A stretch of DNA of 64,000 bases from Hanleya hanleyi (GCA_036873755.1 JAVTVY010037242.1:100031-164030); one strand, 5' to 3'; shown: positions 1 to 11,930, numbered from the stretch's first letter. The notes: generated by a model not told the origin, from the sequence alone. A program made the numbers and translations.

Positions 1-530
1 AATTTTGACATTTTATCGTGAAATTTGGAGATGGCCCCCTACTGACGTCATAATATTGAAATATTAGAACGTTTGCTGTTTTGGACTAATTCCTCCGTTT
101 ATGCTGAATAAAAGATACCTCATTGCAATCAATTGGACAACAAATAAAAAAGTTAAGAACATTTTAGCAACCTCACCCCTACTATTCATTGCATAAGTAA
201 CATAGTGCTAAGTTATTTATCCATGTTAGTGCTAGTTTACAACATTGAAAATATTTCAATGTATTGAAGCACAAAATACAAATGAAAACAACATATTAAA
301 CCAGGTTACATAGATAATGTAGCAGAAATATGACTAGTTATCAGTATTGCTTGTAGTTAGTCAATTTTGACATTTTTTTCGTGAAATTTGGAGATGGCCC
401 CCTACTGACGTCATAAATTTGAATTATTACAATGTTTGCTGTTTCGGACTGATTCCTCCGTTTATGCTGAACAAAAAGGTACCTCATTTCAATCAGTTGG
501 AAAACAAATAAAAAAGTTAGGAACATTTTA
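1..530. repeat. Two direct copies of a ~170-bp dispersed repeat
   Basis: Bases 1-168 and 362-530 are diverged direct copies sharing blocks such as gaaatttggagatggccccc, then a TGACGTCA site and a stretch about cctcatt..caatca. They are separated by about 190 bp of AT-rich DNA with no recognisable content. The left copy runs off the window edge, so the full unit length is unknown. Short reading frames crossing the right copy have no recognisable protein content. Confidence 0.8.
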
Positions 531-833
531 GCGTAAACGCAAAATAAAGGCGTTAGGTGCAATTTTTAATTTCTCTGATCTGCCAGTTCTTCCCAATATC
601 TCGCGTGTTAACATATATTTTCTTCTTCGGCACATTCCAAAGTACTAAAAAATCATAGTTTCGGAGAGTTGTGGGGGTGCAAGGTGGGCCTACTCAGCCC
701 ACGGACTATAACCAACTAAGTGGCCAACAGCAGATATATTTGATACCATTTGATCAGGGTTCATGCAAATAGGCTCAAAATGACCCCCGTATGATAATAT
801 ATAAAGTCACGGAGTGTCAGCTATCATTATTTG
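531..833. other. Non-genic; terminal piece of fold-back family FB-A at ~722-822
   Basis: The stretch atgcaaataggctcaaaatg followed by aaagtcacggagtgtcag recurs, in this or the opposite orientation, at 11,490, 12,160-12,210 and 48,950, and marks one end of the FB-A family. No gene is visible in 531-833. Confidence 0.55.
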
Positions 834-1905
834 TCATCACAAGCGTCTGGTCCGTCATTCATAATTCAGCCGTCGTCCATAAAAGAATATCCGCGTCCAA
901 AATCCAGAGACTCCATATTCCATACAACAGTTTCAGCACCAAATTCAAAAAGACAAGCATAGTACTTCTACAAACCATAAGCTAGTTTTTTTTTTCAAGA
1001 GAAAAGCGGTCAACAGTTTTCATTGATGCCGCTAAGACATCATGATGTTCCAAAAATATCAAATCCTTATCGCTGATCATTATTCTTAAGCCATGATAAT
1101 CGTTGTAAAGTCGTCATCGAGAATGATGTATCTCAGTCCCGCTTTGATTGTGCCTGTTCATATGAGCACCATGAAGATCTTGAAATACATGGGTTCATAC
1201 GGCCCCTAGCCCGGGGTTAAGCGGAATTAGATACAAGTTACGAAACGAACGCCACAGATCTTGCACGCTACGTTCGTATTTTGCTATCAGCATGCGATAT
1301 GAATCGCCATATTTGAGAAACTTGGAGGCGTTTGGCGGAATAGCCCTGTTCTATCAGTTTCTGCAACAATGTTTTGTGGCGTTGATTGAAATCGTCACAA
1401 TTAACACAGGATCTAGCTAATGCTACAAGGCGAGATGTGTATACGCCATATGCAGGTCCCACTGGAATATTCCTGTCCAGAAAGGGATAGTTTACGATGT
1501 CGAAATTGTAATCATCTCTTTTGTCATAAAGTCGACGAGAGAGAATGCCCGCTTCATTTTTATAGAGATATAGATCTAAATATGATGTGCCTGTGGGGCT
1601 ATCTGTAGTTTCCTTCAAATCCAGTGAAGGTGGATATATATCCTTCACTGCGTCATTTATATAGCGATTATCCACAGTGAGAAGATCGTCTATATAGTGT
1701 TTGGTGAATGAGAAGGAACGGGCTTTGAATGGATCGGTTTTTGAAAGCGCCTGCATATAGTCATATTCATAAGAGAACAGATATAGGTCAGCCAATAGGG
1801 GTGCACAATTAGTACCCATTGGAATACCTATATGCTGTTGATATATTGTGTTGCCAAATTTCACATAGATATTTTTAATGAGAAACTCAAGCAACTATAT
1901 TAACA
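834..1905 (-). mobile_element. 5'-truncated Penelope-like retroelement, copy 1
   Basis: On the minus strand, a reverse transcriptase C-terminal half (1,268-1,894) is followed by ~430 bp of 3' non-coding sequence ending near ..gacgcttgt at 834. The same RT plus 3' region occurs at 42,345-43,302 and, in the plus orientation, at 15,690-16,215. Isolated tails occur at 4,066, 11,652 and 15,170. The shared 3' end with variable 5' truncation is the pattern expected of target-primed retrotransposition. No terminal repeats are visible. Confidence 0.75.
1268..1894 (-). pseudogene. Reverse transcriptase fragment of Penelope-like element (copy 1)
   Basis: The reading frame gives 208 residues. Residues 23-38 are GIPMGTNCAPLLADLY, the RT motif preceding the catalytic box, and YIDD at 67-70 is the catalytic motif. 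Downstream is the conserved run LYDKRDDYNFDIVNYPFLD and then an IPVGPAYGVYTSRLVALARSC-like region resembling the SIPYGQ..RxxRIC block of Penelope-like RTs (family assignment from memory). The upstream palm motif with the first catalytic Asp is missing, so the enzyme is incomplete. No GIY-YIG endonuclease follows: the frame stops soon after the thumb-like region. The Met at 1,894 is simply the first Met of a truncated frame. It could instead belong to a related but separately named RT clade. Confidence in RT is high, in class moderate. Confidence 0.8.
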
Positions 1906-3700
1906 AAAGAAACCTTCCATGAATGATATTTCCTGTATGTAGTAGAGCTAAAGATTGCTTTATGGCTTCCGACATTAATATATCTACGATTAGTTTTGTT
2001 GAACACAGATACTATTCATGACCTTTGACGGTCAATAAGGTATTGGTGATGGATTGTAGTATAGAGAGTCGAGAAATCCCATGTGGATACATGTCTGTGC
2101 GATATTTGACCTTTAGCATCAAGTTCTCCCGTTCTCCGGAGGCTAGGAGAGAAATTTTGGTAGGGAGCCATAATGCCCACAGGCTTGTCAGGGTTAAGAA
2201 TATATATTTGAACACAATCTAGTCATATGGTACCAGAACACATACCAAAGACTGAGCACTTGATAGTACAACAAACGTCGCCAAGTGTCTTCTTTGATAT
2301 CGTTCTATCACACGATCTTCCACTATGGATTCAGTAGCATTCACTTTTCGTCCAACTGATGAAAGTAACACCGTAATTAATTAGTTTTTCTCAATACTTG
2401 AAGTATATTTATAATTCTTTCAGCTTAGAGTACCCAGTGTACTTTGGAAGGTAACATCCTTCAGCTCTGGCGTAATTCCCGCAATTGGTCGAGTGACATA
2501 TTTGCACCACCACCGCCTTCGGTGAATGTGTCTCATCTATTTGTTTTCAACTTTTTCTCTTATTCAGACTAAATGCGCTTTCGCGAATTGTTTTCCCTTA
2601 TGTTTCAAGTTATGCTACAAACAAACTTCTCGGGACTAAACAATGATAAGCTGAATTGCCCATTAACAATGTGACCGGCAAAAGACTCGTCGAACAAAAG
2701 TTCAGTGTCAAATGCGAACAAGTACGAACAAACATCTCCACATCTTCAAATTCGTTCACAACAATACTGCTCGACGTTAACCAAACTTGTCAGTCACGGT
2801 GGACTTACAAATCTGTTTTAGGTATCGCTGTAGGCAGCTATATATGTATGTGTAATGAACACAGAGCATCGATATTTGACTAATGTTTAGGCTTATTGCT
2901 TTAGGAAACATTCTCGTAAAAGTGAACACAGAGCATCGATATTTTACTAAAGTTTAGGTTGGTTGCTTTAGGAAAAATTCTCGTGAAACAGCTATCCTAA
3001 CTTAAGGGTCAAGGGCGAGTGAAGTTTTAACCACTGTGCAATCAACCGGTTGAATATGTTAAGTAGTTATTATACAGCATAAAGTAGTAATGCCAAGAAA
3101 CAAACTCTCAAGTCCATCTGTTTTGTTCATTGCTGTTTTACACAACCGCTAAGCTCTAGATCTGAAGAAGGTGGAGCAAGTTTTACCTAGGTCTGGCCGA
3201 TTTGGGGTCTGTGCTAGCCTGAACATGGGGAGGGGTGGGGGGAGGCGAGGGTGTTGTCGAACCGTCTATTTATTTTTGTTAACCTTTGGGGTAGTCGGTT
3301 GAAACTTTCCCTGCTATATATATTTGCATTAGGCTCTCCAAGACAATTTTTATTAAAAAACTAAAAGAAAATGGCCGCTTGTCAGAGACTATTTTTGGGT
3401 CGATTTTCCGAATTTTGTATCTTTTCCTGCGTTTTCTTTCCAAATGTAGTTGATATGATAGAGGAACAAAACTATTTTTTTTGCAGAATAAAATACTTTC
3501 GTTCTATTTTAGGGAAGAAAGATACAGAGAAAAAGACTAAAAAGACGACCTTCTGTGGACATCTCGTTGTCGCCATTTTTGAATTTTTCCTTGAACCTGT
3601 GAAAGGACGACAATAAGATCCGCGCAAAATTCAGAATGTTTCACCTCTCATGTTCTCGTCGTTCCGCAGCTGCAGTGAACAATTTGGTAGAAATGTTAGA
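1906..3700. other. No recognised gene; contains one 67-bp tandem duplication
   Basis: Short frames exist (for example 2,656-2,883 plus) but show no domain, no splice context and no conserved copy elsewhere in the window. The only structure seen is the duplication listed at 2,853-2,986. Confidence 0.5.
2853..2986. repeat. 67-bp tandem duplication
   Basis: The block gaacacagagcatcgatatt starts at 2,857 and again at 2,924. Both copies continue through similar tttagg..ttgctttaggaaa..ttctcgt sequence, giving two units with a 67-bp period and several substitutions. Confidence 0.85.
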
Positions 3701-3914
3701 TACACTCTTAGAACGATAATGTTAGATTTAACATCTACAGTGTTGGAGGAGGGAAAGCATTTAGAAAGTGTTGTATTTATAACATAGATTTTAAACGTAA
3801 CATTTTGAGCTGCTGTATCCAACACTTAAAAGTGCTGAACACAACAATTCCTAAGTGCTTTCCCTCCTCCATCACTCTTGATGTTAAAGCTAACATTAGC
3901 GTTTTAAGAGTGTA
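3701..3914. mobile_element. 214-bp fold-back MITE with TACACTCTTA termini
   Basis: The left end TACACTCTTA (3,701) is mirrored by TAAGAGTGTA (3,905-3,914). The inverted similarity runs inward through aatgttagatttaacatc / gatgttaaagctaacatt and through aggagggaaagc / gctttccctcct. If the outer TA is the target-site duplication, the element body begins CACTCTTA, as in many Tc1/mariner-type non-autonomous elements (inference). Its ends match the termini of the 4.6-kb palindrome at 57,851-62,426. No coding capacity. Confidence 0.85.
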
Positions 3915-4065
3915 GGGCTAACCTAGCTAACCTACACTCGTTTCAATGATTTAATTTGATCACGTCACTAATTATGCGATGTAACAAAATGCACGATAGC
4001 ATATGAAACATATCTGCGATAACGTCTATACTCACTAAAAATCAGGGGCACGGTACATACGTAAT

Positions 4066-4372
4066 TACAAGCGTCTGGTCCGTCATTCATAATTCAGTCG
4101 TCGTCCATTAGAGAATATCCGCGTCCATAATCTAAAGACCTATTCCATATTCCACATAACAATATCAGCACCAAATTAAAAAAGAGAATCATAGTATACA
4201 CAAACATAGGCTTGGTTCCTGCAGGAGAGAAGCGGTCAACAGTTTTCAATGACGCCGGCAAGATATCATGATGTTCCAAGGATATCAAATCCGTATCGCT
4301 GATCAGTATTTTTTATCCATAATATTCGTTGTAAGGTCGTCATCTAAAGAATGATGTATCTCATTCACGCTT
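4066..4372 (-). mobile_element. Solo 3' end of the Penelope-like element
   Basis: The sequence starts acaagcgtctggtccgtcat and runs through agagaagcggtcaacagttt and catcatgatgttcc-like blocks, parallel to 42,345-42,660. No RT sequence is attached. It lies just downstream of the lectin exon on the same strand, so it would be in that gene's following intron or 3' flank. Confidence 0.8.
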
Positions 4373-4484
4373 GAGCTCCAGCCAAAGCCCCAGCTTTGTC
4401 TCGCGAATTTCGCGACAAAACGACTCTAATCTCCGGCTCAAGCGAAATTTGAAACATGACTCGACATGCATAGATGTGACTCAC

Positions 4485-4733
4485 CATCATACCATTTCCA
4501 TTCACCTCGTTTATATTCTTTTGCTCCAATCCAAAAGTTGCTAAAACCAAAATGACCGATTTTAATGAAAACGTTTTCTTCCTCAGTGGTTATCTTGATC
4601 ATCTTCATGTTCAATTTCGCACAGGCTTCTCTGGCTCTTGACCATGTGATGGCTTTCTCGAAGTAGTAGTAGCATATGTCGTTATGACGTACGGTTGGTA
4701 AGGATAAGGAAGGACACATGTAGTCGGGAATTT
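4485..4733 (-). CDS. C-type lectin domain protein, exon 2 (N-terminal half of CTLD)
   Basis: This exon encodes about 83 residues. Recognisable CTLD features are the first Cys pair region (YMCPSL..NDICYYYF), the helix pattern TWSRAREACAKLNMKMIKI, an acidic TTEEEN turn and the WIGA core strand in FWIGAKEYKRGEWKWYDG. This is the usual first half of a long-form calcium-lectin fold. The second half, which would hold the WND calcium-binding motif and last cysteines, is not seen and must be in a further exon. Boundaries are supported by an acceptor after a long pyrimidine tract (minus strand ..tctctcccttttctgatt.., AG at 4,734) and a strong donor GATG|GTGAGT at 4,484. Its phase joins exactly to the upstream exon at 5,078. 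The protein is probably secreted, with sugar or pathogen binding likely by family; the ligand is unknown. Premature decay is not evident. Confidence 0.85.
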
Positions 4734-5077
4734 CTGCAGATGAAATCAGAAAAGGGAGAGACTAGTTTATGCTGTTCAAGCGACTCAAATAAGTCTGCAA
4801 ATGTTGCATTTATTTTTAGAAAATTTCCGAGTAATTATGTTATGGTTAACCAGTCATTGCTACTAATGCCTTATTCGATATTAAAAACATCGCTGGTGAC
4901 CGAATCGTTATGAAAAATAATGATTTAATTAGGTGCATGATATACAGATGAGATGGCCCTGTGTGTTGGTCGATATAAGTTCAACCATTTTCAGATCGCA
5001 TATATGACAATATGCCAATATACAATCAACTCATTGTTGATCTGGAGAATAAGTTGATCTGGAAAAAAATTACCTAC

Positions 5078-5135
5078 CTAAGTGCGTTCCAATTGTAGAC
5101 GACATTATCCCAAATAAAACCATTTGACGTAGCAT
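5078..5135 (-). CDS. C-type lectin gene, exon 1 coding part (signal peptide)
   Basis: On the minus strand an ATG at 5,135 opens MLRQMVLFGIMSSTIGTHL, a short hydrophobic leader, and ends with one extra base before a consensus-like donor (TTAG|GTAGGT). That single G plus the first two bases of exon 2 makes GAA, giving ..HLE-IPDYMCPS with no stop. The phase agreement and signal-like sequence are the evidence. The intron would be 344 bp (4,734-5,077). The 5' untranslated region and transcription start are not determined. It could be chance, since the exon is only 58 bp, but phase, donor and hydrophobicity all agree. Confidence 0.65.
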
Positions 5136-5724
5136 GTTCTTTGAATTATCGTTTTTATCAAACTATATAAATATTTGTTTCTCAGAAACTATTTCAGATA
5201 GAGATACTATAAAACATCGACAGATGTGATCTTCCGACACCCACTGACTGCATAGCCACAGAGGCAGGGAGAAAAGTTAAAAGATGTTCTGAATTATTCA
5301 AATAGCATTCCTTCAAGACATACCCTACTACCAATTTGTCATGAGACTCTCGTTGTGCATATTTAGTCAACACATTAACGCCATTGTCATCATTAAGAAG
5401 AAAAAAAACAGATCATAGCGATATTGGGTCAACTGCCAGCCCGAAACATGTCCGAACAACGACAACTATTTATAGTTCGTCTGAATGTCCTTGGAATCAC
5501 AAAGCACTGTTGACACATTGTTAACCTAGCAGGAACATCGTTATCAAAATAAGCAGCGAGTTGTTTTTCTGTTTTCAAAATACATAAAACCCATACGGCA
5601 TAGCAAATTAACTAATCCAACGAGAGACTGATTAGCGTAATCCTATACCAGGTTTGCTGTGGATAACATTATCGCCCCTTCTACTAAACTGTCTACCCTG
5701 TCTCCGAAAAGAGAAAAATGTAGA
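5136..5724. other. Putative upstream region of the lectin gene; nothing else recognised
   Basis: AT-rich DNA. An ATTTATATA stretch lies about 40 bp upstream of the putative lectin ATG, but I do not claim it as a TATA box. No repeats or open frames of interest were recognised. Confidence 0.4.
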
Positions 5725-5970
5725 ACTGATGACCCCTGACCTTGTAGTTTATCACAATGGGGTCATTTTAAGCCTCTTTGCATAACCCCAGAGCAGAATA
5801 TCATGGATAAATTCAAAATGACGGACAAGTACGGAACCAGAACATTAATGTTGTAATCATTTTCTCAAAATTTTCTGCTTTTCTGCGAGGAAGTCGACAA
5901 AATATATTTTATGCCGTTCCATATCACTATTTACATATTCAATATACAATGTTTGCGAAGAAAACACACA
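5725..5970. mobile_element. FB-A fold-back element, left portion
   Basis: It shares with 48,945-49,200 the succession: ctgac terminus, gtcattttaagcctctttgcataa, a Tgcaaattcaaaatg-like block, tttctgc..gaaatttt and finally gcgaagaaaacacac. The sequence stops abruptly at 5,970 where the 1.42-kb tandem array begins, and its expected continuation resumes at 10,893. Confidence 0.6.
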
Positions 5971-8900
5971 AAGGTTGCCCTCCACAGTTTCGTAGTAATG
6001 GCCCCTCTCTAATTTCATAATACGATAGACTGCCCTTGTTCTGCTACATCATAATTCTTCTTGTCTCCTTAATAGCTTATATCTATAATGCCATCCTATT
6101 CAGCATTATCAACGCTGCAAACGAGTACGTACAAATCGAGGGCTGGCTTCGTCTACACGCTGATCGGGATCATGGAGTAAAGTTTGTCCTGCCTTAGTTA
6201 TGCCCCTTGGGTTTGCCTAAAAATCGGGACTCATTTACGGGAAGAAAATCTGACAAAAAACGGTTAGGTTGACACCCACTTTTGTCTGCCTTTTTAAGTT
6301 GAGACCGGACCAGGGAAGGTGTGTAAGAAGTTTAATTAAAATCGCTCTTACAGATTTTTCTGGAAATTGAGCCGAATTTGACCATTTTTCGACATTTTTA
6401 AGGGGTTTTCTAGGAAAAATGAAGCAAGCATGGAGAAGAATATTCGAGTTTAAATTTTCTATAACATAGCAGTGGTATATCTTAAAATAATAGTTTCATC
6501 GTGCTCTTTCAGAAAATATATACATATAAGTGATTTGGGTTGAAGGTTTGACGACAACTGGTGGCCGAAAAACGGACCCATAGTCTATTCCATGCCGAAT
6601 GAAAGAATCTCTGGAGTGCACCCTTTAAGGCATAATAGTGGAGTCTATGCATTATCTTAATGTAGACTCCGTTACGGAGCGGAAATGTGTCATTACGCCA
6701 GATTGTTTAATTTTGACTGCCAAGTTACACCTGAAACGCTATTTTCGGAAGCAGGTGGAAAGAAGACCAGGAGTTCGATTAAAATAATCCACAGTGTGTC
6801 CATTAGTATACTATTGAGGTTATTGCATACTGTATTCCATACATGAGTTATCTCCCCCTGGAATGAGATTTCGGTAGATATTATGGCAGAACTAGGTCAT
6901 ATCAAAATGATATCAATTTGCCAGTGTAAATTTTCTTTACAAGAGAACCCATTTACAGTCCATAAAGGATGGAATAGATGTATATTATTATGGTTTTACG
7001 AATTATTTTTCAAGTTTCTGAAGTATTTCCCATGTTTCTGGGAGGAAATTCAGTGGAAAATTACCAATAATTTGACTTGGTTCCATCTCTTATTTGCATT
7101 TTCCCGTGTTTCTGCTATCATTGGAAAGCGAAAAAGCAACCACGGCCTTCAGATTGCCGAATGGATGCACATTATTCAGAAGAAATAGGTTAATTTTGAG
7201 TTTTATTCTCGAAAATCCTGCTAGAATTGGCAAAAGTGATCAAAACAAAGATGGGGTAGGGGGAAAGTTATCGGTCGGATTTCCCGCAATAATATGTATA
7301 ACTGGCAAGTGTTGTATACCGCCATACTCGCAAACACTCTGAGATTACGATAAATGTGAATAATTAATTTAGTAAAAAACTTCCTGCCCCTTAATTAAGG
7401 TTGCCTCCACAGTTTCGTAGTAATGGCCCCTCTCTAATTTCATAATACGATAGACTGCCCTTGTTCTGCTACATCATAATTCTTCTTGTCTCCTTAATAG
7501 CTTATATCTATAATGCCATCCTATTCAGCATTATCAACGCTGCAAACGAGTACGTACAAATCGAGGGCTGGCTTCGTCTACACGCTGATCGGGATCATGG
7601 AGTAAAGTTTGTCCTGCCTTAGTTATGCCCCTTGGGTTTGCCTAAAAATCGGGACTCATTTACGGGAAGAAAATCTGACAAAAAACGGTTAGGTTGACAC
7701 CCACTTTTGTCTGCCTTTTTAAGTTGAGACCGGACCAGGGAACGTGTGTAAGAAGTTTAATTAAAATCGCTCTTACAGATTTTTCTGGAAATTGAGCCGA
7801 ATTTGACCATTTTTCGACATTTTTAAGGGGTTTTCTAGGAAAAATGAAGCAAGCATGGAGAAGAATATTCGAGTTTAAATTTTCTATAACATAGCAGTGG
7901 TATATCTTAAAATAATAGTTTCATCGTGCTCTTTCAGAAAATATATACATATAAGTGATTTGGGTTGAAGGTTTGACGACAACTGGTGGCCGAAAAACGG
8001 ACCCATAGTCTATTCCATGCCGAATGAAAGAATCTCTGGAGTGCACCCTTTAAGGCATAATAGTGGAGTCTATGCATTATCTTAATGTAGACTCCGTTAC
8101 GGAGCGGAAATGTGTCATTACGCCAGATTGTTTAATTTTGACTGCCAAGTTACGCCTGAAACGCTATTTTCGGAAGCAGGTGGAAAGAAGACCAGGAGTT
8201 CGATTAAAATAATCCACAGTGTGTCCATTAGTATACTATTGAGGTTATTGCATACTGTATTCCATACATGAGTTATCTCCCCCTGGAATGAGATTTCGGT
8301 AGATATTATGGCAGAACTAGGTCATATCAAAATGATATCAATTTGCCAGTGTAAATTTTCTTTACAAGAGAACCCATTTACAGTCCATAAAGTCTGGAAT
8401 AGATGTATATTATTATGGTTTTACGAATTATTTTTCAAGTTTCTGAAGTATTTCCCATGTTTCTGGGAGGAAATTCAGTGGAAAATTACCAATAATTTGA
8501 CTTGGTTCCATCTCTTATTTGCATTTTCCCGTGTTTCTGCTATCATTGGAAAGCGAAAAAGCAACCACGGCCTTCAGATTGCCGAATGGATGCACATTAT
8601 TCAGAAGAAATAGGTTAATTTTGAGTTTTATTCTCGAAAATCCTGCTAGAATTGGCAAAAGTGATCAAAACAAAGATGGGGTAGGGGGAAAGTTATCGGT
8701 CGGATTTCCCGCAATAATATGTATAACTGGCAAGTGTTGTATACCGCCATACTCGCAAACACTCTGAGATTACGATAAATGTGAATAATTAATTTAGTAA
8801 AAAACATCCTGCCCCTTAAGGTTGCCCTCCACAGTTTCGTAGTAATGGCCCCTCTCTAATTTCATAATACGATAGACTGCCCTTGTTCTGCTACATCATA

Positions 8901-10892
8901 ATTCTTCTTGTCTCCTTAATAGCTTATATCTATAATGCCATCCTATTCAGCATTATCAACGCTGCAAACGAGTACGTACAAATCGAGGGCTGGCTTCGTC
9001 TACACGCTGATCGGGATCATGGAGTAAAGTTTGTCCTGCCTTAGTTATGCCCCTTGGGTTTGCCTAAAAATCGGGACTCATTTACGGGAAGAAAATCTGA
9101 CAAAAAACGGTTAGGTTGACACCCACTTTTGTCTGCCTTTTTAAGTTGAGACCGGACCAGGGAAGGTGTGTAAGAAGTTTAATTAAAATCGCTCTTACAG
9201 ATTTTTCTGGAAATTGAGCCGAATTTGACCATTTTTCGACATTTTTAAGGGGTTTTCTAGGAAAAATGAAGCAAGCATGGAGAAGAATATTCGAGTTTAA
9301 ATTTTCTATAACATAGCAGTGGTATATCTTAAAATAATAGTTTCATCGTGCTCTTTCAGAAAATATATACATATAAGTGATTTGGGTTGAAGGTTTGACG
9401 ACAACTGGTGGCCGAAAAACGGACCCATAGTCTATTCCATGCCGAATGAAAGAATCTCTGGAGTGCACCCTTTAAGGCATAATAGTGGAGTCTATGCATT
9501 ATCTTAATGTAGACTCCGTTACGGAGCGGAAATGTGTCATTACGCCAGATTGTTTAATTTTGACTGCCAAGTTACACCTGAAACGTTATTTTCGGAAGCA
9601 GGTGGAAAGAAGACCAGGAGTTCGATTAAAATAATCCACAGTGTGTCCATTAGTATACTATTGAGGTTATTGCATACTGTATTCCATACATGAGTTATCT
9701 CCCCCTGGAATGAGATTTCGGTAGATATTATGGCAGAACTAGGTCATATCAAAATGATATCAATTTGCCAGTGTAAATTTTCTTTACAAGAGAACCCATT
9801 TACAGTCCATAAAGTCTGGAATAGATGTATATTATTATGGTTTTACGAATTATTTTTCAAGTTTCTGAAGTATTTCCCATGTTTCTGGGAGGAAATTCAG
9901 TGGAAAATTACCAATAATTTGACTTGGTTCCATCTCTTATTGGCATTTTCCCGTGTTTCTGCTATCATTGGAAAGCGAAAAAGCAACCACGGCCTTCAGA
10001 TTGCCGAATGGATGCACATTATTCAGAAGAAATAGGTTAATTTTGAGTTTTATTCTCCAAAATCTTGCTAGAATTGGCAAAAGTGATCAAAACAAAGATG
10101 GGGTAGGGGGAAAGTTATCGGTCGGATTTCCCACAATAATATGTATAACTGGCAAGTGTTGTATACCGCCATACTCACAAACACTCTGAGATTACGATAA
10201 ATGTGAATAATTAATTTCGTAAAAAAACATCCTGCCCCTTAAGGTTTCCCTCCACAGTTTCGTAGTAATGGCCCCTCTCTAATTTCATAATACGATAGAC
10301 TGCCCTTGTTCTGCTACATCATAATTCTTCTTTTCTCCTTAATAGCTTATATCTATAATGCCATCCTATTCAGCATTATCAACGCTGCAAACGAGTACGT
10401 ACAAATCGAGGGCTGGCTTCGTCTACACGCTGATCGGGATCATGGAGTAAAGTTTGTCCTGCCTCAGTTATGCCCTTGGGTGTGCCTAAAAATCGGGACT
10501 CATTTACGGGAAGAAAATCTGACAAAAAACGGTTAGGTTGACACCCACTTTTGTTTGCCTTTTTAAGTTGAGACCGGACCAGGGAACGTGTGTAATAAGT
10601 TTAATTAAAATCGCTCTTACAGATTTTTCTGGAAATTGAGCCGAATTTGACCATTTTTCGACATTTTTAAGGGGTTTTCTAGGAAAAATGAAGCAAACAT
10701 GGAGAAGAATGTTCGAGTTTAAATTTTCTATAACATAGCAGTGGTATATCTTAAAATAATAGTTTCATCGTGCTCTTTCAGAAAATATATACATATAAGT
10801 GATTTGGGTTGAAGGTTTGACGACAACTGGTGGCCGAAAAACGGACCCATAGTCTATTCCATGCCGAATGAAAGAATCTCTGGAGTGCACCC
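5971..10892. repeat. Head-to-tail tandem array of a ~1.42-kb unit, 3.46 copies
   Basis: Units begin aaggttgccctccacagttt at 5,971, 7,397, 8,818 and 10,241, giving lengths of about 1,426, 1,421 and 1,423 bp plus a 652-bp partial copy that stops after gagtgcaccc at 10,892. Differences between copies are scattered single bases and small indels, so identity is very high. The junctions read ..tgcccc-TTAA(TTAA)-gg... Each full unit repeats a 101-codon frame (6,883; 8,308; 9,730, plus strand) and an overlapping frame of about 80 codons. Neither shows a recognisable domain, and the copies differ too little to test for coding constraint, so I do not annotate them as genes. Possible origins: rolling-circle amplification, unequal exchange, or a young satellite. 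Confidence 0.95.
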
Positions 10893-11520
10893 AAACTAAA
10901 ATTCGAAAAATCCAACCAGAAAATCTCCCCAAAACTGCCATTTTTTAAAATGACGTCAGTGTGACGTCATCAAAGCGGACATCTTGGATTTTTTCTACAT
11001 TTTGTGGTGCTTTCACAAAAGGATATATTTTGGTAAGTTTCAGCCCCCTAGATTAACCCTATCTGGCCTGGGCTTTTTGGGACCTGTCCAGGCCTGGGAG
11101 GGGACCGAAATGGCCCCCCTCCTAATTATTTTTCTTACCCCTTCAGCTAGGGGGCTGAAACATATCACACCATACTCGTGGGTAAAGCTCTACCAGAAAA
11201 AACCCAAGATGTCCGCTTTGATGACATCAGAGTGACGTCATTTTCAAAAACGAGATTTTATGATCGATTTTTCGGTCAGGTTTTCCGAATTTTTTATTAA
11301 TGCAATTTCTCCCAAAAACTGCCTGATAAATTAGTAAATATTAATTTGATGTGAAATAAAATAGTTTTTGCCCACTTTTCATCGAGGAAAAGCAGAATTT
11401 TTTGAAGAAATATGATAAAAACATCACTTTTCTGGTACCCCACGTGGCCGCCATCTTTAATTTACACACGATCTTCTGCTCGGGGGGTTATGCAAATAGG
11501 CTCAAAATGACCCACGAACC
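10893..11520. mobile_element. FB-A fold-back element, right portion with internal inverted repeat
   Basis: After the array the sequence continues aaattcgaaaaatcc.. tgacgtcagtgtgacgtcat, matching what follows gaaaacacag at 49,175-49,250. Inside, arms around 10,960-11,053 (aagcggacatcttgg .. gtttcagccccctag) and 11,147-11,222 (ctagggggctgaaac .. ccaagatgtccgctt) are inverted copies flanking a short centre rich in ggcctggg. The end carries gttatgcaaataggctcaaa. No protein. Confidence 0.65.
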
Positions 11521-11651
11521 ATCGCCTAGACCGGATGATGAAAATGACAATTATCATGTCCATGCATTTCTAGTTGACCGGAATACAAGCCTTACGTCAC
11601 TCCGGTTGTCTAATATGGCATTCTTCAGGAATGGTCTATTGAACCGTATTA

Positions 11652-11930
11652 TAAGCGTCTAGTTCGTCATTTAGTATTCAGCCGTTGTCCCTTAACGTGC
11701 TTCCGTGTCCTTAATCCAAAGAACTAATTCGTGTACAGCATTAGCACCGCCTGACACTCATGATACACACAAAAAACTTAGTTACTTTCCTACAAACGAG
11801 AAGCGGTCAACATATTTTAACAGTTTTGCAGGCCAGATATCATGATTTTCCAAAAATCCAATCCGCATCGCTGATCGGTTTCCTTAATCCATATGATTTT
11901 TGTCGTAATGTCATAGATGGCGGCCATGCC
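11652..11930 (-). mobile_element. Diverged solo 3' end of the Penelope-like element
   Basis: aagcgtctagttcgtcattt, then cgttgtccctta.. and gagaagcggtcaacat..cagatatcatgattttccaa follow the order of the 42,345-42,620 tail with many changes. It sits between the two FB-A halves, suggesting insertion into or beside that element. Confidence 0.7.

Noticed and set aside
5166..5175. TATA box for the lectin gene
   Set aside because: ATTTATATA on the minus strand is weak evidence in AT-rich DNA, and the transcription start is unknown.
6883..10035. Three near-identical 101-codon frames in the 1.42-kb array as a gene family
   Set aside because: No domain or signal. Conservation is simply that of the whole unit, including non-coding parts.
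5971..10892. Helitron concatemer
   Set aside because: Expected 5'-TC and CTRR-3' with a terminal hairpin are not seen at the array edges. Left open only as generic rolling-circle amplification.
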